A DNA stretch of 64,000 nt from Sepiola atlantica (GCA_963556195.1 OY744531.1:45924700-45988699), one strand, 5' to 3'; positions 21,721 through 33,184 are shown, counted from the stretch's first letter. The notes: generated by a model from the sequence alone, not told the origin. Translations and numbers: made by a program.

Positions 21721-21722
<2 letters not shown>
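21565..21722 (+). mobile_element. tRNA-headed SINE with decayed hammerhead
   Basis: A-box-like TGGCCGAATGGTTCTAGG at 21573-21590 and a drifted B-box region GGGTTTTAGAATCAC at 21617-21631. The 3' domain closely matches the 60.9-kb copy: CTATGCTGATGAGTCCCGAT, then CGAAAC. In this copy the distal half of stem II (GACC instead of GGAC) and stem III (ACGTATGCTA) are broken, so cleavage is unlikely, although core CTGATGA and GAAAC and stem I (CTATG/CATAG) remain. (TA)n(TG)n follows at once. Confidence 0.7.
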
Positions 21723-21723
<1 letters not shown>

Positions 21724-21797
<74 letters not shown>

Positions 21798-21801
21798 TGT
21801 G
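21724..21801. repeat. (TA)n(TG)n compound microsatellite
   Basis: About 18 TA then about 15 TG units with minor interruptions, at the SINE 3' end. Confidence 0.93.
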
Positions 21802-22165
21802 CGTACATGTATTACATTAAAAAAACCCAGATTGAATGTATTCTTGATTAAAATCTAGACGTTTATGAAAACTTTTAAGATACCTGCTTCATATGAAAAA
21901 AACACAAGCCGTGTAAACAGAAACTGTCTACGCAGCTAAGGAAGTCTGTGTCTTCGTTTAAATCCCAAGAGATTAACGAGACATTACGTGAATTAGAATG
22001 ACCGTTTTGCAATGGCGATTATTCATTGCACTTGATTGGGAAGATCTTTCTCTCCGTTCTTGTTGTGTGAGAGATTTATGACGGGCTGACGATGCCATTG
22101 TCTAAATGTGATTGGCTCTGTTGCAAGAGCTAATATGCATAACTATTCCCAATGGATTATTCTGA
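21802..22165. other. No recognisable gene
   Basis: Mixed AT-rich DNA. ATTGGCTCTGTTGCAAG at 22111 is a chance CCAAT-like match at best. Confidence 0.4.
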
Positions 22166-22244
<79 letters not shown>

Positions 22245-22300
22245 GTGTGTGTGTATGTGTGTGTGCGTGTGTATGTGTGTGTGTCTCTCTCTCTATCGCA
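22166..22300. repeat. (CT)n(TA)n(TG)n(CT)n compound microsatellite
   Basis: Successive CT, TA, TG and CT blocks. Three overlapping open frames (Ser-Leu, Tyr-Ile, Cys-Val repeats) arise from it and are not genes. Confidence 0.93.
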
Positions 22301-22457
22301 CTCTCTTGTTCGCTCCCTCTCTCAGACAAGAAATACGCAGACGCAGAAAAATACACACACTCATATATGTGCTTAGGTATATACATTTAGCTGGGTTCGA
22401 ATTCTGTCTTCAGTCCAAGAGAGAAATATCCCTTTTTATTAGGGCGACAATTTTTAT

Positions 22458-22557
22458 TAGTGTCCCATAGAGTGGCCTTTTTAGGGGAGATGTATATCTC
22501 TCACATAAAAACCAATCCTGTATCTAACTTTACTTTCGTGGGGAGGTAATGAAATAC
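22458..22557 (+). repeat. Dispersed repeat R, copy 1
   Basis: CTTTTTAGGGGAGATGTATA, then TCTCTCACATAAAAACCAAT and TTTCGTGGGGAGGTAATG. It matches 29487-29582 in the same orientation at about 75-80% by eye. The family is unidentified. Confidence 0.5.
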
Positions 22558-23796
22558 GGATTATTTTGTTGTGCGATTAATATGTATCATCTTTATTTGA
22601 CGAAAATTGAAATGAAAGGCTTAGGCAGTGGTTATTTATGTAAGTTCCATCCATTTCGACGAGTGGTATTTATATTAGACGAATCAATATTGTTAAGAAA
22701 TGGCTTAAGTATACTTACAAATATTGATTCCGTGTCGAAATGAAGTCTAAATACATTTAAACATAATAGTTCTCGTTTCGTCATTTATTCGTGGTTTCTT
22801 TTTTTAAATAATCGCTCTCATATAGTTATCCAATCCGAGAAAATCGTGTTTTGTTTTACAACTGTAAAAAGTAAGCCATGGCATGGATTGGGATAAAGAG
22901 TAGAAATATGTAGCCATAGTTATCAAATTTTTTCACACCTGGTGGTATCACAAACAACCACTTAGTACCTGATTATTTTACTAGTAGTAGAGTGTTAAGT
23001 CATTAAAAAAAAGCCTAAATCAGTCTTTAACAACTTCGGAACTTAAACAAATGCATGCAACACCTAGAAACACTTAATTTTATTTATTTAGGAGTGTCTA
23101 TTCTACGGCATATCAACCTCTCTTGTTTATTTATGCCATAATTTAAAATCTTTGTTCAGGGTTTATGTAATACAGCTACATTGGGCATAATCTGGCATTT
23201 CACCCATAGATAGAGGAGTAGTTCATACTTTTCCCATGGTTGTTAGTTTTGTAATTTAATGCGATTGATCCGATAGGCTCAGCCGATTCTTAATCCGTGT
23301 CCGTATCATATACAGCAAACATACGAACTCACCTGTCGGTCTGACTTAGGATGAGTGTGTGATTGACGTAATAGAGACCGTTTTGGACTGTGGAATCATC
23401 GATATTTAGTTATTTCTCACCGCATGAGGATGGGACACAAGTCCAAGAGGTGGGCAATGAAGTAAACGATCAGAAAAGTAGGTGCACTCTGGCTCCGAAA
23501 CAAAACTAGGCTGAGCAGCTCCATCGGAAATCCCAGCTAGAGGAATCTCAAGCGATTGTAAATAAACCAATTGATTTTCAAAGAGCTAGAAAGTAAACCG
23601 TTGAAGGGTGCACTTCTTAGGATTAACCAGAATCATAACTTATTCCAAAAAAAGAGAGATCTGCTCACCGGCGAGTCAGCCCGGAGGTTGTCCGAATGAT
23701 GCCAAAGACGTATATTCAGCTGGTACAAACCAGACATAACTAATGCCGTGAAACCGGTTATACTGAGTTTAAACTCTATCCGATATATTATGCTTA
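22558..23796. other. No recognisable gene
   Basis: Includes a GC-normal stretch at 23280-23790 with no open frame above 60 codons. It could be an old, unrecognisable transposon. Confidence 0.4.
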
Positions 23797-23830
23797 ACTA
23801 GTTGTACCTGCTCGGCGTTGTCCGGAAGTT
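23797..23830 (+). repeat. Conserved dispersed-repeat edge motif, copy 2
   Basis: CTAGTTGTACCTGCTCGGCG then TTGTCCGGAAG, related to 973-1012 and 49986-50012. Confidence 0.3.
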
Positions 23831-23924
23831 TTGTTTTTACTTTCATGTTTGTTTAGCTTTTTATTTTGTTTAAACTATGCGTTATTTTTTTTATTATTTT
23901 ACCAAATTTATTTGTGTTTTATAA

Positions 23925-24335
23925 AAATATGTTTTTTTCTAATTGAAATGTTATTATTACAGTATCATTAAAAATATAAATTTAACTAAATTGAGATAAA
24001 AATATGTTTCTCTAATTAGAAATATTATTACAGTAGCGGTTGATCATTAAAAATATAAATTTGACTAAATTGAGATTAAAATATGTTTTTCTAATTAGAA
24101 ATGTTATTATTACGGTAACGCTGATCATTAAATTATTACTTTAACTAAATTGAGATAAAAATATGTTTTTTTTTCTAATTGAAATGTTAGTATTACAGTA
24201 ACGGTTGATCATTAAATTATTACTTTAACTAAATTGAGATAAATATATGTTTTTATAATTGGAAATGTTATTATTACAGTAACGGTTGATCATTAAATTA
24301 TTAATTGAATTAAATTGAGATAAAACTATAACTAA
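23925..24335. repeat. Tandem repeat, ~80-bp unit, about five copies
   Basis: The anchor ACTAAATTGAGATAAAAATA recurs at about 23984, 24064, 24144, 24228 and 24309, each time preceded by CAGTANCGGTTGATCATTAA in the later units. Spacing is 80-84 bp. Units 2-5 are very similar, so it is younger than the 14-kb repeat. Confidence 0.85.
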
Positions 24336-25124
24336 TTTTGTTATGAAAATATTGCCTTTATCTCTTTCAATACATGAGGATTTGCTAAGAATGTTAAAGC
24401 CAGTTTTATGACTTTCTATTCGACCGTATAAATGCTTCCAAATTCCTTTTGAATTTCAATGGATCAAGTAGTAATTGAATTTTTTTATGACCAACAGAAT
24501 ATAAAAAGGTCAGCTTGTGTACGAAAAAAACCCCAGAATTACATGCATTCTGATCGATACAATTTAGTATTAAAAATTTTTTTAAATAAGATTTTTAACA
24601 AATTCGTTTCATTTTACGCTATTGCCTTTTGATTTCAATAAATATTGGATTAATACCAAATAAATTAAAAAAATAACATGTAAGCCAAGTAGAGAAAGAG
24701 AAACACACACACATACACACCCTCATACGCAGACACACGACAAGTGCTCACACAATTTGATTAATACAGTATAACCTACATGAAAGTTACGAACGCACAA
24801 TTTACCTTTCTTAAGCCATGGTTAAAAAGTGTAAAAGTACAGAGTAGTTAACACTCGAAAACTCTTAAACAAATAAGGAACACCACATAATTTACATAAA
24901 ACGCGTGAGAATGAAATTCTCTACTGAACCCGTATAGTTTTAAAGTGTTAAAACGATTTGTAAGATTTTTAAACGATTTTAAGTACAGAATAGTTAACAC
25001 TCGTAAACCCGTAATCCCCCCCCCCGAAAAAAATGCGGAACGCGCGTAGTTTTAATGATTCGCAAGATTTTTTAAACGGTAAAATATTAAAAAAAATCGT
25101 TTCCACACGTTAAGATTAGGCGGG
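24336..25124. other. No gene; AT-rich with a C9 run at 25015-25024
   Basis: A weak local repetition is visible: AGTACAGAGTAGTTAACACT at about 24837 and AGTACAGAATAGTTAACACT at about 24981, a ~144-bp spaced pair. Confidence 0.45.
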
Positions 25125-25475
25125 TTATGTATAGAATTTCATTCTAACACGTTTTATATAAATGATGTGTTTTTTGGGCGTACGAGTTCTCGAGCGTTTA
25201 TATTCTATACGTTTACCTAAGATAGCAACTTGCATTCGTTTAATCGTATACAATAAATCGTTTAGGAAAATTATTTTCGGAAATAAGTAACCCAGGCGGA
25301 TTGATATGCTGTGAAATGGAAAGACAAGAACGAAACAGAAGTAGAAAGATCCTTGGTGCAATTGCACGCGCCCATCATCTGAAAATGTAAGAGATTTGAG
25401 CCGTGTTAATTCTAATTGCCTTCCCGAATTAATTCGCGAAAAGAACCGAATTCCGGGTGTTGTGACAGCCGCCAT
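25125..25475 (-). CDS. Hypothetical open frame, 116 codons, unsupported
   Basis: It starts MAAVTTPGIRFFSRINS at 25475 in the context TTGTGATGGCGG. The first ~45 codons are in GC-balanced DNA; the C-terminus becomes Lys/Arg/Ile-rich as the DNA turns AT-rich. A donor-like TTAGGTAAACG lies at about codon 85 on this strand, so a truncated exon is imaginable. There is no recognised domain, no poly-A context and no upstream promoter. It is long for this AT-rich DNA but quite possibly chance. Confidence 0.12.
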   Translation of the reverse strand: MAAVTTPGIRFFSRINSGRQLELTRLKSLTFSDDGRVQLHQGSFYFCFVLVFPFHSISIRLGYLFPKIIFLNDLLYTIKRMQVAILGKRIEYKRSRTRTPKKHIIYIKRVRMKFYT

Positions 25476-25914
25476 CACAACCCGCTACCAACACCAACAA
25501 ACGAATGTAAAATAAGAAACCAAAACAACAATAAAATAAACAAATAAAGCGTAATGCGATTATTTATAGCCTTGTCTTCAACTGAAGTGCTTCTTTGTGA
25601 AAACACTGTCACTTTTTTCCCCACTGAGTCGGCGACCGTTCTTGCGCGCCAATGCAACCCTATCTTTAGATTTATTAGCGAAAGATCCCAAAAGAGGCCG
25701 ATGTATTTTTTTTTTTTTTAAGGAAAACAACCCGATACTATTTAATGAAAAAAACAACAACAACAACAAAAAACCCAACTAATACGTTGACCAAATGTAA
25801 CTAACCAAGGGAAACTTTAGATGGATATTTTAAAAACAAAATGTGTATATAATATATATTCAAACCTTTTTGTGATAATTATTATTTGTTTTGGGGTTAG
25901 TTTTGATACTATTT
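25476..25914. other. No gene; CAA-rich patch at 25754-25772
   Basis: Open frames at 25475-25782 on both strands overlap each other and are driven by T10 and A-rich runs. Confidence 0.4.
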
Positions 25915-26425
25915 AAAAGAAAATGGCGATATTGAATTTTCTTGCTCACACGTTTCTATTCCGAATTCATGGCTGTACTCTGCCATCAATAGACTGCCTT
26001 TCCTGCACCAAACGGTCATAATAATAACAAAATTACCTAAAATCTTTTTCAGGGAAATTTTTATAGTTCAAATTTATTAAATTTTGCTGGAATACTTTTT
26101 TAAATGAAAACTAACTATCGAATTCGTGGCCGTGGCCACAATCAGTGCACTGTTTCTTTTGTACCAAACAGTCATAAATACACGTTTTAAGTTTAATTTA
26201 GACGGGTTCGAAACGATACAAATGATTGCATGCTAAAAATAATTAAATTAAAATAAAAATCGTTTTTTTTTAATTTTAATTATTTAATTTTTTCCAGTAA
26301 TCAAGTAAAAATAAAACGTTTTTTATGACTGTTTGGTACAAGAGAAACAGTGCACTGATGGCGGCCGACGGCCACGAATTCGAAATCGGGGCGTGAAAGA
26401 AAGAAAATTCAATATTAGCAAAAAA
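25915..26425. mobile_element. Nested foldback element (~0.5 kb)
   Basis: The outer arms are ATATTGAATTTTCTTGCTCA (about 25929) against the inverse GAAAGAAAGAAAATTCAATA (about 26395). The inner arms carry CGAATTCGTGGCCGTGGCCA, CAGTGCACTGTTTCTTTTG and ACCAAACAGTCAT at 26117-26180, and their inverse at 26320-26385. A third, diverged direct copy of the left inner arm (CGAATTCATGGCTGTACTC to ACCAAACGGTCAT) is at 25961-26023, so the left arm has been partly duplicated. Non-coding. Confidence 0.65.
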
Positions 26426-27105
26426 TTATACGTATACCAAATCTAACGGAATTAATGAAAGAGGCCACCATCCAGAGTTACACTTGAAAGTCAGAGTAAG
26501 TACTCGTATCCTGAAGAGCGATATATGTGATACAGTAATATCGTGGGGAATTCATTCGTTATTCTTATTGTATTTATAATTTTCAAATGGAGATAGATTC
26601 TCATAACCCTCTCTCTGTTTATATTCTGAAACTACTTTAGCTGGAGTACTTTGATAAGAATATTTCATTTCAATCAAATGTAATGCAATAATATTTTAAT
26701 CAAATCTAATACAATAACATTATGAAGTGTGCGTTCGAGCCGAACATTTACAAAAAGAAAGACGACGTTCGAATTTATTTTATTTTATTTATAATTTGAA
26801 AGTTATAAAAATTAAAAAATAAGAATAGAAATTAGAATATAGTGTTCAGAGCTTGGAGCAGGAGTAGGCAAGAGCCCTCATTGATTCCCAGAAAACGCCG
26901 GGTGTGCCTCGAAAAGGGTTAAAGACAATACATCTATTGAATGTTATCTCAATAACGGTCATTGTATTTAGTAACCTTTTCATTCAATCAATGCTAAGTA
27001 AATCATTGAGCCGCTGCCTAAAAATATATTATGATAGTTAATAAATAAAAATAAAGAAGATATTACGGTGGTTAGGCTGCGAGATATGGACATAGGGTAT
27101 TCCTC

Positions 27106-27109
<4 letters not shown>
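26426..27109. other. No recognisable gene
   Basis: AT-rich, including TTTATTTTATTTTATTTATAA at 26777. Confidence 0.45.

Positions 27110-27165
<56 letters not shown>
27110..27165. repeat. (TA)n microsatellite
   Basis: About 28 TA units. Confidence 0.95.
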
Positions 27166-27168
<3 letters not shown>

Positions 27169-27545
27169 CATTCTTCCATCAAGGTGACTGAACAAACTAT
27201 TCTTCCCCAGTGTTAGTACTAATTCATATAAAATCATCGAATTTCGTCAGTTATATAATTTACCATGTATATATAATATATAAATTATTACTATCATGTT
27301 TGACCTACAGAAAAATACTCGCTGTTGACTTGATTCAGAATGGGGTATTTATTTTCAAATTCATTTCAGCCGGCAAGTATTGTCTAACTTGCTATATACT
27401 TTCTGACTTCCCCTCACCTTTTGAATTAGTTTCGTCTGGGTGCTAGAAAAAGGCAAGATTTTACTCGCTAACAATTGTGTGACGGGACGGAGTTATACTG
27501 ATTTATATACAAATAAATGCACATTTGCCTGTAATATACAGTTGA
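27166..27545. other. No recognisable gene
   Basis: A 78-codon open frame at 27210-27446 is AT-driven, with no motif. Confidence 0.4.

Positions 27546-27604
<59 letters not shown>
27546..27604. repeat. (TA)n microsatellite
   Basis: About 29 TA units. Confidence 0.95.
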
Positions 27605-27605
<1 letters not shown>

Positions 27606-27699
27606 GTATTTCATGTATCCACATAAAGTTTTATAAGGAGATAAAACATTTTATGTATCGATTTTCAGTATTTACTTCAACAGTAGTAAGTAGAGCTAG

Positions 27700-27861
27700 G
27701 TAGCTATGAACATATATTTATGGCAACTAAGCTACACAGAGGCTCCCGCGTTTAAAACACCCGGCAAAAATAACTCCATGCATTTTAGCCTGGAGATTCT
27801 TCCCGGGATGAAACGTGGGAGCCTCTGGTGGCTTAATTGCCATGAATATATTTTCATAGCT

Positions 27862-27864
<3 letters not shown>
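27700..27864. mobile_element. Foldback MITE (~165 bp)
   Basis: The left arm (GCTATGAACATATATTTATG, GCAACTAAGC, AGAGGCTCCCGCGTTT) is complementary to the right arm (AAACGTGGGAGCCTCTGGTG, GCTTAATTGC, CATGAATATATTTTCATAGC). The loop region at about 27756-27808 contains the self-complementary CCCGGGA. It ends directly in (TA)n. The terminal sequence resembles that of the foldback at 42078-42265 (both have TATGAAAATATAT and ATTAAGC), suggesting one family. Confidence 0.72.

Positions 27865-27907
<43 letters not shown>
27865..27907. repeat. (TA)n microsatellite
   Basis: About 20 TA units at the edge of the foldback. Confidence 0.93.
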
Positions 27908-27910
<3 letters not shown>

Positions 27911-28007
27911 GATTTGGATTTTAACATTTTGATTCTTAACGGTCCCAACCACGTGACTTCCCAAATTTTGAAATTTTAAATTTCTTTTCTTCTTTTTTTC
28001 TCCATTT

Positions 28008-28163
28008 CATTCTTTCCAAATATGATCTAAGGTTAAGATCAGATTCTAACTCTGCCTGATGAGATCTCAGTTTATAATAACTGTTGATCGATAACATCGA
28101 CATGCCAGTGTCGCAGATTTTGTACATGTCTGTGTGAATAAAAATAATTATATATATATATAT
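28008..28163. repeat. Repeat family P, single arm plus TA tail
   Basis: CTTTCCAAATATGATCTAAG through TGTACATGTCTGTGTGAATA matches the right arm of the 15.4-kb palindrome, without its partner arm. It ends in (TA)n at 28148-28163. Confidence 0.75.
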
Positions 28164-29486
28164 GTATGTGTGTTTGTATGCGTAAGTTTGTCTGGGTGAT
28201 TGTTTATTAAATTAATACAAATTTTCCTGCAATCCGAACCTGTGGCATTTAGGTTGATAGTTAATTTACTGTTTATCACAATTGCTAATTTATGTATGCT
28301 GTAAAACAAATTATCCTTATCAAAAAAAGTAGTTCATGAATCAACTTTAGTACTGTATTCATAACTTGCTCGAAAGTCGGCTTTCTGAATATATCATGTC
28401 CAGTTAGCTATGCTTTACGACCTTTCCTGATCTAACGGTTAAATCACGCCACGTGAAATGACGTTTTCTGTAAGTACCAGACATGAAATATAACATTCTA
28501 AGACACAAGGTCATGTAAATAACGAGCCGTTGTTGAATATGAGCTCCGTTGTGAGTCACTCTGTGGTTGTAATATTTGTGTTGTCGGCTTGTACGATTAT
28601 AATTTATATTTATTGTATACTAGAACGAGAATAATTACGGTACCAAGACGGATAAAATTAATTCCCTAATAACAAACAGTTTTGCACCACTTTTATGTAT
28701 CTTTACGAAGATTAAAATCAAGATACAGTACTATTACATCTTGTTGAAATAATCCTTATTCTAATTGTGATCAAAATCCATTACATGAATTTTCTCTAGA
28801 AAATGTTTACAATTTAAGGCTTAACCTGAAGGGGTCTTGAGAAAAAACTGGAATTAAGGGAAGTTAGCTTAATTGGTGTCTAATCATTAAGGATTACATT
28901 TAATGCAAATCTGAAATATTTAGATTTTCAAATCGTAGATTGTGCCCATATTATTCCTCTTAAAATCGCTGTCCAAAGAAAATGAAATTTAGGAAATACA
29001 TATTAATTGATGTCTTATACCTGTTGTTTAAATTTCACAAATTCTGAAGCATCTAACATTTTATTTGAGGGCTTCCATCAACTTTTGACACCTTATTAGT
29101 AAACTAAATTAAACTGAATATAGCAATGATTGCGACCTCTTACATCTACCAACTATTTTCCAAAATTAACAGTGACCAGGTAATTAGATTAGTTTAGGAG
29201 TGAATCCTGGGCATACAAATATATAAACATATACTCATACATCACTTTATATAAATAGAGATATCTAGTGACAGATACAAATCACATATAAAATAAATTA
29301 CAAAAATATTAAATAATAGAAATGATTATTTTTCTTATATGATATTACAAATAATTTACTTAAGCTTGGTAAGATTCTGCTGACAAAAATATACTTAAAT
29401 TAAACTGCATAAGTTACTAAATAACTTATTTGAAAGTAAACGTATTAAAAACAAACGCCAGTCAAAAATGTCATTAAGTAACAATT
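28164..29486. other. No recognisable gene or repeat
   Basis: AT-rich DNA, one of the plainer parts of the window. Confidence 0.5.
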
Positions 29487-29582
29487 AGTGCGTCCCCTTT
29501 TTAGGGGAGCTGGATTTTCTCCACATTAAAAAACGATCCTATGTTTAACTGTACCTTTCGTGAGGAGGCAAGTAAAAGATAA
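29487..29582 (+). repeat. Dispersed repeat R, copy 2
   Basis: CCTTTTTAGGGGAGCTGGAT through TTTCGTGAGGAGGCAAG. See copy 1 at 22458. Confidence 0.5.
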
Positions 29583-30743
29583 TAATAGGGGATCATTTTG
29601 GCTACATGAAATTCTTTTGATGTCTATTTGCATATTTGTTTGCAAAAAATACTGTTTCAAATTAACCAATACATTTTTGTACTAGAAACATATTAGGATT
29701 TCGAGACATACACTTAGTATAAAGCAGACAATATTTAGCTATTGTTATTATTTCCGCACAGCTAGAAGTGATGTTTTCGGTCGCATTTTTATTCGATTGT
29801 GTACAGCCTAGCGTACACATCGTTTGACCAATTCTCATCAAACTTGGTCAAAATATCAGTCATGGTTCAACTTCGAACTAATTTTATTTAGGAATATCTA
29901 GATCAAAGTTTAAGGTCACAGTACAGATAAGACTTTGGGCGATAACTTCGGTTCTATACATTGTAGAAACTTGATTTTTCCAAATTTGATCTAGGAATCT
30001 TATGCTTTTGACAACGGTAAGAAGCATGCACATTTCAGCCTGATCAGATAAATAGTTTTTGAGTTGTTATTGTTTTTATGATATAACTTCAGGAATACTA
30101 TATACAATATGGAGTAGTAAGCCACAATTAAAACTTTGGCACATTCTTAAGTTGACAGACGAAGGAAGCAGTCTCACGACTTATGTTATGTATGTTATAA
30201 TTTCCGGTAATTTCCTAAATTTTTTGCTACTGTATTTTTCTTTTTTAATATGTGCTTGAGTAGCGGTAGTTAATATCCAAACCTTTTATTACAAAACACA
30301 CATTGAAATACTATATATAAATATGCTTTTTTTATATCTGAACAAATGTCGTACACATCTGCGAAACGTCTGCGTAAGTTATTTAGCTAGTGGTCATCAT
30401 AAATTGTAAATAAACAAATGACAGAAATTCGAAAGCTGATGAATGAAAAAGCAATGAAAACTAAATTTTAGCCACAGAGAAATTGAGTAGGAAACAAAAT
30501 CTTTTAATTCTCTTTCAGAAATAAAAGAGTGTTTTTTTCAGGTGAAGTTATTTGATTCAACTCTTCGTTTCAAAAGACGACATGACAAAAATATCTTGAA
30601 TGTTGCTATTCTTCACTGTGTATAACTAAAAAATACACGCTTTGAGCAAGAGAATAAAAAACATTACAAATGTAATGTCGTCTTGTGGTAGATTAGAATT
30701 AATCATAATGGAAGAAATAATTATTAGATCCAGCCAGCCAAAA

Positions 30744-30746
<3 letters not shown>
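29583..30746. other. No recognisable gene
   Basis: The stretch 29800-30000 (CAAACTTGGTCAAAATATC, AAGTTTAAGGTCACAG, ACTTCGGTTCTATACATTG) has the look of an old dispersed repeat but has no second copy in the window. Confidence 0.35.

Positions 30747-30790
<44 letters not shown>
30747..30790. repeat. (TA)n microsatellite
   Basis: About 22 TA units, 8 bp from the 0.65-kb repeat. Confidence 0.95.
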
Positions 30791-30792
<2 letters not shown>

Positions 30793-30798
30793 TTTAAA

Positions 30799-31431
30799 TA
30801 ATGGCCCTGTGAGGCGGACATATGTGTGGGAGATCGTTTGGTTATGCTTGCGCGAATTAGTGCGGGTGAACCCGTACAACCGAGTGCAGAATAAAGCTGT
30901 TCTCACAGTCGGAGCTAACAGGCGTTGACAGGGCCACCACATTGACGAGACTTTAGATCAAGGGTCAAGGTGCACCTGCGCATAGGGGTTCTGTGACGCT
31001 ACGGGCTTTTGTGAGATAAGCTGTGTTTTGCCAGTCTGGGTTTTGGAAGCAGGCCGAACATACGATTTCTCTATGTAGTCATCAAATAATTAGGGGAATA
31101 AAATTCCCTAAGAGAATACAGGCGTGAGATTCCTTCTTCCCCCTCCTCGCATGGCTAAGGACTTAAGCTAGGAATTAAGTACGATAAAGTAGTAATTTAG
31201 TCTCTCTCAGCGTTAGTGAAACATCTCCAGCGGCGACACTAACTGACGCCTGAAATTAAAAAAAACCAAAGTAAAGGATTGTTGCCTCGTGAATTTTGTT
31301 GGGAAGGTTTTTGTTGTAGACACAGCGGACGGTGATGTTCACGGCAGTACAGAAACAAAGAACTCAACCACTAGACGACATCGAGAAGGCGCACCCCCAC
31401 GCGACGAGGAAGAGAACGTACGAGAAATTAA
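30799..31431 (+). repeat. 0.65-kb dispersed repeat, copy 2 (inverted relative to copy 1)
   Basis: Reverse complement of 5490-6147. It is read here on the plus strand, with TGTGAGG at 30809, AATAAA at 30891, CTCACAGTCGG near 30902 and the CGAGAAATTA end at 31421. Copy 1 carries about 16 extra nt near this element's start. An open frame at 31289-31495 overlaps its end and has no counterpart in copy 1, so it is not conserved coding. Confidence 0.65.
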
Positions 31432-31439
31432 ATGTATAT

Positions 31440-31562
31440 GTAACATATATACTGACAAACTCGTGTTTCCTCGATACTACAATTCATCAGTGTAGCTAGA
31501 ACTAGCGGAATTTGAAACGGGGGCCCTAGTAATTGGCATTTAGTGCTTTATCAACTACAGAA
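31440..31562 (-). mobile_element. tRNA-headed SINE remnant with hammerhead-like domain, minus strand
   Basis: On the minus strand: CTGTAGTTGATAAAGCACTA (A-box region), CCGTTTCAAATTCCG (B-box region), then CTACACTGATGAATTGTAGT and ATCGAGGAAACACGAG. Core-like CTGATGA (31490-31484) and GAAAC (31469-31465) are present in the same head-then-ribozyme order as the 19- and 60-kb SINEs. The sequence between them does not pair well as stem II, so this is a decayed or divergent copy. Confidence 0.45.
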
Positions 31563-32382
31563 GGTTAAAAATAATAACTTAATCTTTTATGTTTTATTAA
31601 TCAATTTTGTTTGTACTTTTTCTAAGGGGGAACTCTTTTATATGTATATTTATTATAGTACATGAATTTTGTTCGTTCTCTTATATTTGTTTCGGCATTT
31701 GAAGAGAAATTAAACAGTCACTTGAAGTTCGTATTGTTCCCACCATTGACTGCTTGTTAATTCACGTACTTGAATGCAAGTGAATCTAATGTTACAGGAT
31801 GAAAGTTTTTCGCGTAAGTGGAGGATGAAAACCGACCCTATGACCCCGCACTTGTCAAGAAATTAATTAAAATAGCGAGAGTCACGTCAGAATGAAGCGC
31901 TTGCATTTTCTGCTGACAATCAGTTTTCCACATTTTTAGGAAGTTTTTTTTAGAATATATGACCTTTCAGTTTTTACTTTTCGTTTCGTCAAGTCACGTG
32001 AAAGAACCGAAACGAATCGAAAAAAAAAAGACGTACAAATGACAGCCAGGTTACACGGGGAAACTCGAGAGATTATTCTGATTTAATTAAATCTTATATC
32101 TCAAAGGAAATACACTTTTATTTTTAAATATTTTAATTTATCTCGGACAAAAATATATAGAATATAAAAATATCTGTATAGGAAATTCATTTAAAAAAAA
32201 CAAGGAAGGAATTAAAAAAAAATGCCTTAGAATTTTCGTGTAGTTTTATGATTATGTTATGCATACTTTACTTATGATTATCCAGTTATAAACATTATCA
32301 GAAGTTTATAAACATAAAATCTGTTGCTAGAGTTTTATGTCATTTTCAAACGTTATAAATATAAACACTTACTTTTTATTCA

Positions 32383-32385
<3 letters not shown>
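31563..32385. other. No recognisable gene
   Basis: AT-rich DNA with A/T homopolymers. Confidence 0.45.

Positions 32386-32432
<47 letters not shown>
32386..32432. repeat. (CAT)n tract, probable LINE/SINE tail on minus strand
   Basis: About 15 CAT units. On the minus strand it is an ATG-type tail following the element at 32433-32827. The His-run open frame is an artefact. Confidence 0.85.
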
Positions 32433-32827
32433 TTGTACTCACTAAGAGTTCTCATACAGATCATTGTTAGTGATTGCTCACCGACAATAACCAGTGGCAT
32501 TTCCTGGAGTCTGAGTGACAACAAGCCTCCCCAGATTTCCAGTATTATTCACCTATTTTCGATAACCACCGCAAATAACCTTGCGGTATCGCAACAGCCT
32601 CTTGCTATTGATTTCTCGTTGGTAAGGGCAATTGGTCTTATCTGGGATTTGGGTGGCTATAAGCCTCCCCAAAGTCCCAGCGTTCTCCGCACTTTTCCAG
32701 TGGAGGTCTGGTTTGTACTATCCCTCCTCGGTCTCTTCAGCCTACTCGACCCTCTACAAATCTTTTGTCTGGTGTCAGCCTAGGACAGCACCATTATTTT
32801 TTTTTGGGCTGAGGGTGGGGAAAGGGG
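32433..32827 (-). mobile_element. 3' end of a LINE/SINE family with trinucleotide tail
   Basis: On the minus strand, GCTGGGACTTTGGGGAGGCT (about 32680) and GAAATCTGGGGAGGCTTGTT (about 32540) are diverged tandem copies about 138 bp apart. The 3' end (CATTGTCRGTGAGCAATCACT-like; here TTATTGTCGGTGAGCAATCA) matches 34235-34385 on the plus strand, which also ends in a trinucleotide tract. This is most likely the 3' region of a non-LTR family. The 148-codon plus-strand frame over it (32337-32783) reads the antisense and is not a gene. Confidence 0.5.
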
Positions 32828-32905
<78 letters not shown>

Positions 32906-32906
32906 G
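32828..32906. repeat. (ATT)n microsatellite
   Basis: About 26 ATT units. The poly-Tyr open frame is an artefact. Confidence 0.95.
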
Positions 32907-33181
32907 GTAGTTCGTGTAACATAATGCGTTCGAACAATTGACAGATCAGGTTTCAGAAGGATGAGTTTAGAGGTAAGCGGAAGTTTAGAATATAACGTGG
33001 TTTTCTTTAAAGTGTTTCCTGGTCTCTTTCCCGCCAGCCTCTTTAACGAGGCAGCCAGTTTAAATTTACTAACCCCGGAAACCTCAGTAGATGTGGTGGG
33101 TGTACAAGTTAACTAGCATAGTGATGCGCTTCAAGCTGTCTCTCCATCTCTCTATTTCTTTCTCTAACACAGACCTACCTC

Positions 33182-33184
<3 letters not shown>
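32907..33184. other. No recognisable feature
   Basis: Mixed composition; no coding frame. Confidence 0.4.

Noticed and set aside
30807..30907. TGTGAGG...CTCACA as a complete short LTR
   Set aside because: The second copy of this repeat matches on both sides beyond these points, so they are not insertion boundaries.
32337..32783. 148-codon plus-strand frame with a poly-His start
   Set aside because: The start is a CAT microsatellite, and the rest is antisense to the 3' end of a retroelement family also seen at 34.3 kb.
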